A stretch of 64,000 bases of DNA, from NCBI GenBank assembly GCA_004193285.1, contig SECP01000018.1, positions 1 through 64,000 on the forward strand, given 5' to 3'. Below the pieces are notes generated by a model. It was not told the DNA's origin, did no database searches, and was given only the letters and a program-made list of their open reading frames with translations. Both the position numbers and the translations under genes were made by a program. Source of the DNA: Myxococcales bacterium (GTDB lineage: Bacteria > Myxococcota_A > Polyangia > Polyangiales > Polyangiaceae). This document shows positions 58,055 to 64,000 of this stretch, one piece after another. Each line of letters opens with the position of its first letter. The first letter of the stretch is position 1.

Positions 58055-58538
58055 GCTCGGTGCGCGGCTCCCGGTCGCGAAAGGCGTCCACCTCCCGCGA
58101 GAAAGCGCGGAAACCGGCCGACTCGTAGAGCCTGACCGCACGCACATTGTGCTCCGCGACGGTGAGGTTCACTTTAGAGATGCCCGGGAGCTGTCGGGCG
58201 CGCTCGAGCGCTGCCGTCAGCAGGGCGCGGCCGACGCCTTTGCCGGCGCTCGCTTCCGGCACGTACATGCGCAAAACCCACGCGATGTGCCGGCGCTTCT
58301 CGCGCCCCAGCTCGCGCTCGAGCGTGACGACTCCGAGCCAGGCGCCGAGGTCGTCACGCCCGGCGAGGGTAACGCCGTCCGCGCTGCTCATCCTTTCGAA
58401 CGGGGCGGCGCGCACGTCCGCCGGCGAAATACGGAGGGTGTCCGGGTGCCGAGCCGCACCAGCCGCGAAAAATTCGTTGTACGCCCGCGCGTCTTCCGGG
58501 GAAAGCTCGTAGATGTTCACGTCGCTCACCTGGCTCAT
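58032..58538 (-). CDS. GNAT family N-acetyltransferase
   Basis: This 168-residue GNAT has the loop SAGKGVGRALLTAALERA and the strand KVNLTVAEHNVRAVRLYESAGF. The substrate is unknown. It is followed on the same strand, 9 bases before its start, by the end of the metallo-beta-lactamase-fold gene, so the two may be co-transcribed. Confidence 0.91.
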   Translation of the reverse strand: MSQVSDVNIYELSPEDARAYNEFFAAGAARHPDTLRISPADVRAAPFERMSSADGVTLAGRDDLGAWLGVVTLERELGREKRRHIAWVLRMYVPEASAGKGVGRALLTAALERARQLPGISKVNLTVAEHNVRAVRLYESAGFRAFSREVDAFRDREPRTELTMSLQL

Positions 58539-58546
58539 GGCTCGCT

Positions 58547-59662
58547 CTAATCCAGCGGCCAGGGGACGGCCGCTTCTGCGTTCAGCTCGCTCGGCGGCTC
58601 TTGCCGGGGCGGGCTCGGCGCGCTGAGCTGAGCCGCTCGCCACCACGGTTCCGGAAGGCCGGTACGGGCCGGCTCCACGGCTTCGCCCAGCCTCGGCATG
58701 AGCAGCGGCGCGCCGTGCGCGAGCGCCAGGAGCCTATCGGCAGGCTCGTCCCAATCGTGCATCGCCAGGTTGAAGGTCCCCCAGTGCACGGGCAAAAATC
58801 GCCGAGCGCCGAGGAGCTGGAAAGCCTTGAGCGCGTTCTCTGGTCCGAGGTGGATGTCGCCCCACGCCGGGTGGAAGGCGCCCACCTCCAGAGCGACCAA
58901 GTCGAAGGTGCCGAGCCGCTCGGCGATGCTCGAGTACTCCGTGGTGAGCCCCGTATCCCCGCTGAAAAAGAACGAGTGCCGCTCTCCCTGGACCGCAAAC
59001 GAGGACCAGGCGGTGGTGTTCTTGAGCCCGGGCGCGCGCCCAGAAAAATGCTGCGAAGGAGCGGCGCTCACCCGCGCCTTGCCGCCGCCGATTGGCGTGG
59101 ACTCCCACCAATCCAGCTCGGTGATGCGGGCCTCGGCTACCCCCCAAGATTCCAGGTGGGAGCCGACCCCGAGGCTGGTGATGAACGGCACCTCACTCTT
59201 GGCGAGCTCCAAGATGGTGGGGTAGTCCAGGTGATCGTAGTGATCGTGCGAGATGATCACCGCGTCCAGGGGTGGCAGTTGATCCAAGCGCACGGGAACG
59301 GGATGAAACCGCTTGGGACCCGCAAACCCGACAGGCGAGACGCGCGCACCCCAGACTGGGTCCGTGAGCACGCACACGCCGTCCAGCTCGACCAAAAGGG
59401 TGGAGTGGCCGAGCCAAGTGACGCGCAGCCCCGTCTCCGGCGCTCGTCCCCACGTGGGCCGTGGATCCAAGGTCGCGAGGGGGCTACCGGGAACGCGGCG
59501 GCCGCCGGCGCACAGGAAATCCCCGATTGAAGGCATGACGCCCGCGCGGAGCCCCGGAAGCTGCGGGTGCACGTTTTGAAAAGCGCCGTCCCGGTAGCGT
59601 TGGGAGCCGTGCATGCGCTCCAAGCGAAGGCCGCTGGGTTGCTTGCCGAACGGGGTTTTCAT
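58547..59662 (-). CDS. Metallo-beta-lactamase-fold hydrolase (NAPE-PLD-like)
   Basis: This 371-residue MBL-fold protein carries the metal motif ISHDHYDHLD and later ligands (SQHFSGR, FSGDTG, LPVHWGTFN), with the strand VTWLGHSTLLVELDG. It resembles the NAPE-PLD/UlaG-like branch, zinc-dependent hydrolases acting on phospholipid-like or other esters. The substrate is not known. Confidence 0.92.
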   Translation of the reverse strand: MKTPFGKQPSGLRLERMHGSQRYRDGAFQNVHPQLPGLRAGVMPSIGDFLCAGGRRVPGSPLATLDPRPTWGRAPETGLRVTWLGHSTLLVELDGVCVLTDPVWGARVSPVGFAGPKRFHPVPVRLDQLPPLDAVIISHDHYDHLDYPTILELAKSEVPFITSLGVGSHLESWGVAEARITELDWWESTPIGGGKARVSAAPSQHFSGRAPGLKNTTAWSSFAVQGERHSFFFSGDTGLTTEYSSIAERLGTFDLVALEVGAFHPAWGDIHLGPENALKAFQLLGARRFLPVHWGTFNLAMHDWDEPADRLLALAHGAPLLMPRLGEAVEPARTGLPEPWWRAAQLSAPSPPRQEPPSELNAEAAVPWPLD

Positions 59663-59899
59663 GGACTTTTCCTAGCGCCCCGGGTCCTCGAGCGGAAGCG
59701 GGTCGGCAGCGGTGACCGGTTTTTGAACGCGAAAAGCTCCCGCCTGCGCGGCGGCGGCTGACACCTTGGGGTCACGGGCAGGAAACTCCGCGAGTCCGCT
59801 ACACTCACCTGCGCGCACCTAGAGCGGCGATCGCGCAACGTACTGTCTTCCGCTTTCTTGCTGCAAGGTCACGCCGATCGGGCGACAGTCGTCCGCTGC

Positions 59900-61891
59900 A
59901 TGGGTCACGTTCCGTTGCTCGATGAGCTCGCCATCGTGGCGGCGCTGGCCGTGTTCGTCACGGTGGTGCTCTCTCGGCTGAAGCTGCCGACGGTCGCCGG
60001 TTTGCTGGCGGCGGGAGCGCTCCTCGGGCCCTTCGGGCTTCGTCTCGTCTCCTCCGTGCACTCCATCGAGGTGCTCGCCGAGGTCGGAGTCGTGCTGCTC
60101 CTCTTCTCGATCGGGCTAGAGTTCTCGCTCGCGCGGCTTCGCGACATCATGCGCCAGGTCGCGGTTGGCGGCGCGCTCCAGGTGGGGCTCACGACCCTCG
60201 TCGTGACCGGTGTGGCCGTGCTCGCCGGGCAGTCGATGGGGAAGGGACTGTTCTACGGCTTCGCGTTCGCGCTCAGCAGCACCGCTATCGTCCTTCGCGC
60301 CCTCGCGGAGCGGCGCGAGCTGGACGCACCCCACGGCAAGTTCATCGTCGGTACGCTCATCTTCCAAGATCTGTGCGTCGTGCCAATGGTGCTCATCGTG
60401 CCGTTACTTTCTGCGTCGGGAGCAGAGGCAGGCGCCGCCGCGGCGAGCATCGGGTGGGCCCTCGCAAAAGCGACGGTGGTCGTGATCGGCACGATCTTGG
60501 TCGCGCGTTTCGTCGTGCCGAAGATCCTCGGTTGGGTGGACGCCAGCCGCAGCCGGGAGGTGTTCCTGCTTGCCATCTTGACGCTGTGCATCGGCACCGC
60601 GTGGCTGACGTCAATGGTCGGCCTATCCCTCGCCTTGGGCGCGTTTCTCGGCGGAATGGTGGTGGCCGACACCGAATACAGCCACCGCGCGATGGGCGAC
60701 ATCCTCCCCCTGAGGGACGCGTTCGTGAGCGTGTTCTTCGTCTCCCTCGGCATGTTGTTCGATGTTCGCGTCGTCGCGACCGAGCCGCTCCTGGTCGGCG
60801 GGCTCCTGGCCGGCTTCTTACTGGCCAAGGGGCTGCTCGCCACGTTGGCCGCGATGGCCATGCGTTTCCCGTCGCGCGTCGCCTGGCTCGCCGGCGTCGG
60901 TTTGGCCCAATTCGGCGAGTTCGGCTTCGTACTGTCTCGCCTAGCTCAGACCAGCGGTCTCGTCACGGACGCCGAGGTGCGGCCCCTGCTCGCCGCGGGC
61001 ATCGCCAGCATGTTCGTCACGCCGCTGTTCGTGCGCGCGGCCCCGCACATCACGGCGGGGGAGCGACTGCTCGCGCCGCTCGAGCGCCTCATCGGCGTGC
61101 GCAGCATCGACGAGGCGGACGAGAGCCGAAAGCTGGAAAATCACGTCATCATCATCGGCTTCGGCGTGGCGGGGCGGCTCACCGCGCGTACGTTGCAGGC
61201 CGCGGGCGCCCCGTTCGTGGTGCTGGAGCTGAACGCCGACAACGTGCGCAAGGGCAAGGAGCTGGGTCTACCGGTGTACTATGGCGACGCGACCAGCGAA
61301 GAAGCGCTCGGTCACGCGCATTTGCGTGAAGCGCGGCAGGTCGTGCTGTTGATGAACGATCAACAGGCGGCCCAGCGGGTGGTGGACATGCTGCGTCGAG
61401 TCGCGCCGCACGTGCCGGTGTTGATGCGCACGCGGTACCTGGCGGAGCGTGAAGGGCTCATGAAGATGGGCGCGCGAGACGTCGTGGCGGAAGAGGTAGA
61501 AGGCGCGGTCGAGGTGATCGCGCGGCTATTGCGCAACATCGAGCTTCCCCGCAACGTCATCGAGTCCAGCATCCAGGGTATCCGCGCGGAGACGCAGACG
61601 AGTGAGCGCAAGCAAACTCTGCCTCGCGCCCAGCTCGGGGACGTGAAGGCGCTGTCCGAGCTGAAGATCGAGTCGGTGCTCGTGCGCGAACAGAGTCAGG
61701 CCGCGGGCGCCTCCCCGGTGTCGATGCAGCTCCGGAGCACCACCGGCGTTCTGGTGGTGGGGGTGAGGCGCGGCGAGCAGCTGCTACAAAACCCTGATCC
61801 CCAAGCGTCCTTCGAGGCCGGGGACATCGTGTACTTCGTAGGTACCAGCTCGGAGATCCGCGCGGCTTTGCCGCTGTTCGACGGCGCTTGA
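59900..61891 (+). CDS. CPA2 family K+/H+ antiporter with RCK domain (KefB-like)
   Basis: This 663-residue protein has about 12 transmembrane helices (about 1-385; LLGPFGLRL, LLLFSIGLEFSLARLR, GAFLGGMVVADTEYSH). A TrkA-N/RCK nucleotide-binding domain (about 410-530; NHVIIIGFGVAGRLTARTL) and a TrkA-C domain (about 585-663; STTGVLVVGVRRGEQLL) follow. It fits potassium efflux antiporters of the KefB/YbaL kind, gated by nucleotide or glutathione adducts. Confidence 0.94.
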   Translation: MGHVPLLDELAIVAALAVFVTVVLSRLKLPTVAGLLAAGALLGPFGLRLVSSVHSIEVLAEVGVVLLLFSIGLEFSLARLRDIMRQVAVGGALQVGLTTLVVTGVAVLAGQSMGKGLFYGFAFALSSTAIVLRALAERRELDAPHGKFIVGTLIFQDLCVVPMVLIVPLLSASGAEAGAAAASIGWALAKATVVVIGTILVARFVVPKILGWVDASRSREVFLLAILTLCIGTAWLTSMVGLSLALGAFLGGMVVADTEYSHRAMGDILPLRDAFVSVFFVSLGMLFDVRVVATEPLLVGGLLAGFLLAKGLLATLAAMAMRFPSRVAWLAGVGLAQFGEFGFVLSRLAQTSGLVTDAEVRPLLAAGIASMFVTPLFVRAAPHITAGERLLAPLERLIGVRSIDEADESRKLENHVIIIGFGVAGRLTARTLQAAGAPFVVLELNADNVRKGKELGLPVYYGDATSEEALGHAHLREARQVVLLMNDQQAAQRVVDMLRRVAPHVPVLMRTRYLAEREGLMKMGARDVVAEEVEGAVEVIARLLRNIELPRNVIESSIQGIRAETQTSERKQTLPRAQLGDVKALSELKIESVLVREQSQAAGASPVSMQLRSTTGVLVVGVRRGEQLLQNPDPQASFEAGDIVYFVGTSSEIRAALPLFDGA

Positions 61892-61899
61892 GAGTCGGT

Positions 61900-61971
61900 C
61901 ATCTGGCGGGAGGGTCGCGCCACGCAATTGTCCCTAGCGTTCGTTCCCGTCCGCTCGCCTCCCACCAGATG
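61900..61971 (+). terminator. Long inverted repeat after the antiporter gene
   Basis: CATCTGGCGGGAGG (61900-61913) and CCTCCCACCAGATG (61958-61971) can pair over 14 bp with one mismatch, with a 44-base loop, starting 8 bases after the stop codon. There is no T-run. Confidence 0.45.
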
Positions 61972-62096
61972 ACGACCGAGCCTTTCGATAGCGTGTGGAG
62001 CCATGCTTTGGATCAGAGGGTTAGGAGCGCTATCGAACTGCCGAGCCCGATGAGCGGTTGCTCACCAGCGACTTCTTTCCTCTACCTCGAGCTAAT

Positions 62097-62115
62097 GAAT
62101 ATGAAAATCAATTTC
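62097..62115. promoter_or_regulatory. Fur-box-like sequence
   Basis: GAATATGAAAATCAATTTC matches the classical Fur box GATAATGATAATCATTATC at 14 of 19 positions, and the flanks (GCTAAT ... ATTAGC) are also inverted. It is the most AT-rich patch of this region. It lies 137 bases upstream of the hydrolase gene at 62252. No recognised iron gene is adjacent. Confidence 0.5.
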
Positions 62116-62251
62116 AATTAGCTGGAGCGTAAGCTGCCGGAGTTGCAAGACTTTTTTGGCCAACATTTTCGCAGCGGCTCCGTGCCCCTCACGCCAGGTA
62201 GGCGGTGCGAGCTTCCGCTGCGGCGCCGGCTTGCATAGAGTGCCTACGACC

Positions 62252-62776
62252 ATGACGCCCACGTTGATCGTCCCCGGCATCGGGAGCTCAGGGCCTGCGC
62301 ATTGGCAAACGCTCTGGGAGGCGAGCGACACCGCCTTCCGACGCGTGGAAATGCCGAGCTGGGAGCGGCCGGAGCTCGAAGGTTGGCTGGCTTCGCTCCA
62401 GGCGGCGGTCGACGCCGCCAGTGGGGAGCCAATCATCGTCGCGCACAGTTTGGGCTGTCTCGCGGTCGCGCACTACGCTAGTCGTGGCGGCCGAGCACGA
62501 GCCGCGCTGCTCGTCGCCCCGCCCGATCCGGACAGCGCCATCTTTCCCACCGAGGCTCGGAGCTTCGCGCCCGTTCCGCTCGTGCGCCTACCGTTTCGAA
62601 CCCGGCTCGTGGCGAGCCGGAACGACCCGTACTCGACGCTCGGCTTCGCGCGGAGCTGCGCCCGCAGCTGGGGCAGCGACTTCGTGGACGTCGGGCCGGT
62701 CGGGCACATCAACGCCGGTAGCGGCCTCGGCGCATGGCCCGAGGGGCGCGCGTTACTTGACGACCTGCTCGAGTGA
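62252..62776 (+). CDS. RBBP9/YdeN-type small serine hydrolase
   Basis: In this 174-residue alpha/beta-hydrolase the catalytic triad is visible: Ser in AHSLG, Asp in SRNDPYS and His in GHINAGSG. It belongs to the RBBP9/YdeN family of small esterases of unknown substrate. Its 3' end overlaps modA convergently by 24 bases. The Fur-like site upstream may control it. Confidence 0.92.
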   Translation: MTPTLIVPGIGSSGPAHWQTLWEASDTAFRRVEMPSWERPELEGWLASLQAAVDAASGEPIIVAHSLGCLAVAHYASRGGRARAALLVAPPDPDSAIFPTEARSFAPVPLVRLPFRTRLVASRNDPYSTLGFARSCARSWGSDFVDVGPVGHINAGSGLGAWPEGRALLDDLLE

Positions 62777-63547
62777 CTTCCCGAAACCGTAGCGGGCGAG
62801 CAACCTTTGGCCCTCTGGAGAGGTAACCAGAGCCGCGAACCGCTGGCCGCCGGCAGGGTTCTGGCCGCGACGGCACACGACCAGCGTCTGCTCGATGGGG
62901 CTGTGGAGCTGGGGCGAAACGTCGAGGACGACGCCGCTATCGTCGTGGACGATCAACGAGCGCGCGACGAGGGCCACGTCCGCGTTGCCAGTCTGCGCGA
63001 ACTGCAAGGCTTGCCGCACGCTGTCGGCTTGCACGATCTTGGGCGCCAGCTCGGTCCACAGACCCGCGCGAGTGAGGGCCTCTTTTGCGGCCATGCCGTA
63101 GGGCGCGTGCTCCGGGCTCGCGATCGCGATGTGCTTCACCTGAGCCGAGCGCAGATCGGCGAGCGACCGCAGCGCGAGCCCGCCCTTTTTGGTCCACGCC
63201 ACGACGTGCCCACGCGCGTAGCCGGCTTTGGTCGCGGCGTCGCACGCGCCCGACTTCACGGCGCTGTCCACGAAGGTAGCGCTGGCCGCCGCAAACAAGT
63301 CGAATGGAGCGCCTTGCCCGAGCTGCTTGGCGAGCGCGCCGGATGCGCCGAACGAGAAGGTGACGTGCTCACCGGTGCGCGCCTCGTAAAGCTTACCCAT
63401 CTCCTCGAAGACGAGGCTCAAGTCGGAGGCGGCGGCGATTTGAACGCCGCTCGTGGTGGGATTCGGCGCGCTCTTGCAGCCGCTCAGGAGCGCCGCGCCG
63501 AGCAACAGGCTGCCGAAAAGGGGCGAGTCACCGTCCGGAGGGCACAT
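62753..63547 (-). CDS. modA: Molybdate-type ABC transporter substrate-binding lipoprotein
   Basis: This 264-residue protein has a lipoprotein signal (LLSGC) and a ModA-type fold (AAASDLSLVFEEMGKLYEARTG, SFGASGALAKQLGQGAPFDLFAAAS, ADSVRQALQFAQTGNADVALVA). It should bind molybdate or tungstate in the periplasm. No modB or modC gene follows within the window, so it is solitary unless partners lie elsewhere. Confidence 0.92.
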   Translation of the reverse strand: MCPPDGDSPLFGSLLLGAALLSGCKSAPNPTTSGVQIAAASDLSLVFEEMGKLYEARTGEHVTFSFGASGALAKQLGQGAPFDLFAAASATFVDSAVKSGACDAATKAGYARGHVVAWTKKGGLALRSLADLRSAQVKHIAIASPEHAPYGMAAKEALTRAGLWTELAPKIVQADSVRQALQFAQTGNADVALVARSLIVHDDSGVVLDVSPQLHSPIEQTLVVCRRGQNPAGGQRFAALVTSPEGQRLLARYGFGKSLEQVVK

Positions 63548-63808
63548 ACGTACTCGTCTAGTTCGCGCGACGGCCCGTGACCAGGAGCATCGGCTGGAGG
63601 CGGAAATGTCCGCCTCTCTTCGATGCACGCCGCGAAGCCGAGCCCGCCTTCGAAACCTGCACGGACTGGGCGTCGGCGCGACACTAAGTCCATATGGGTC
63701 GCGTCGGCCCGCTCATGAATCATCGTTGCATCTTCAGTCGGACGCCGTGGACGACCTCTCGAGGAGCGTCGCGTCGGCTCCTGCGCGGCCTACAGGAGCC
63801 TACGCGTC

Positions 63809-64000
63809 GTGACTGAGGATGCGGATCGCGCGAGCGCACCCAGCTTGGCGGATGCGTCCACCAGCGAGCACGAGACGACCGCTCGGGGGTGGAGTCGCGT
63901 CACCAGCAGTGTGGGCACGCTGCGCGCGACGGACGAAGCGGGCGGCTCCGGCCGGCTCCTGCTATTTGCCGGAGCCATCGCGATTGCGGCCGCCACCTTT
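63809..64000 (+). CDS. Start of an unfinished gene, membrane protein
   Basis: From GTG 63809 the frame is open to the window end (64 codons), with AGGAG 10 bases upstream. The N-terminal 48 residues are polar (MTEDADRASAPSLAD); a hydrophobic segment begins near residue 50 (LLLFAGAIAIAAATF). It may be a membrane or anchored protein; the rest is outside the window. Confidence 0.5.
   Translation, partial: MTEDADRASAPSLADASTSEHETTARGWSRVTSSVGTLRATDEAGGSGRLLLFAGAIAIAAATF

Larger units (their letters stand above)
61892..62251. other. 360-bp intergenic region with Fur-box-like site
   Basis: The gap lies between the antiporter and the small hydrolase. It holds a long imperfect hairpin (61900-61971) and an AT-rich Fur-like site (62097-62115), both listed. 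No coding frame with domain features was seen. Confidence 0.6.

Overview
The window is a high-GC, gene-dense stretch of bacterial chromosome. It most likely comes from a myxobacterium-like member of the Polyangiales. The signs are secreted lipoproteins with long Gly/Ser linkers, a membrane-anchored Ser/Thr kinase with a Pro/Ala-rich tail, four ECF sigma factors, a CarH-type light regulator inside a carotenoid operon, and very large cytoplasmic hybrid histidine kinases. No rRNA, CRISPR array, intact insertion sequence or prophage was seen; there is one tRNA gene (Asn).

Layout. 1-15 kb: a truncated Gly-rich lipoprotein gene; a coupled three-gene unit (Ser/Thr kinase, secreted PEGA-like protein, ricin/AbfB lectin-like lipoprotein); a PAS-AraC regulator; two ECF sigma genes, one with a coupled membrane partner; a TetR regulator; a GYF-type membrane protein; a lipoprotein aldose epimerase; a GlcG/HbpS protein; an OmpA-family protein; an orphan ABC ATPase. 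15-23 kb: a flippase and a tightly overlapping carotenoid operon, crtY-crtE-crtI-crtB-(unknown membrane protein)-carH. The gene set should convert FPP to beta-carotene under control of an adenosylcobalamin photoreceptor-repressor. 23-38 kb: a mosaic of small enzymes and one-component regulators (GNATs, SRPBCC, siderophore-interacting protein, hydrolase, GST, reductases; AraC, MarR and LysR proteins), plus the tRNA and a truncated WapI-like immunity fragment. 38.7-41.8 kb: an ECF42-type sigma operon with two YCII/DGPF genes and a RibD/DHFR-like gene. 42-50.3 kb: a three-gene signalling operon ending in a 2099-residue kinase with 11 tandem 92-residue HAMP-type repeats. 50.4-64 kb: RNA cyclic phosphodiesterase, ArsR/SRPBCC pair, thioesterase, trmO, GlxA-type regulator, truncated globin, a 1173-residue PAS/GAF hybrid kinase, GNAT, metallo-beta-lactamase-fold hydrolase, KefB-type antiporter, a small hydrolase, modA, and the start of an unfinished gene.

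Three non-coding signals stand out. A pair of tandem hairpins at 41991-42090 keeps its loop, flanks and bulged base while the stem sequence changes. The crt promoter carries repeated GTCTA/TAGAC half-sites, two of them spaced 11 bp apart. A strikingly AT-rich Fur-box-like site lies at 62097-62115. Start codons were chosen from ribosome binding sites, overlaps and domain boundaries. Family assignments are from reading the translations and were not checked against a database.
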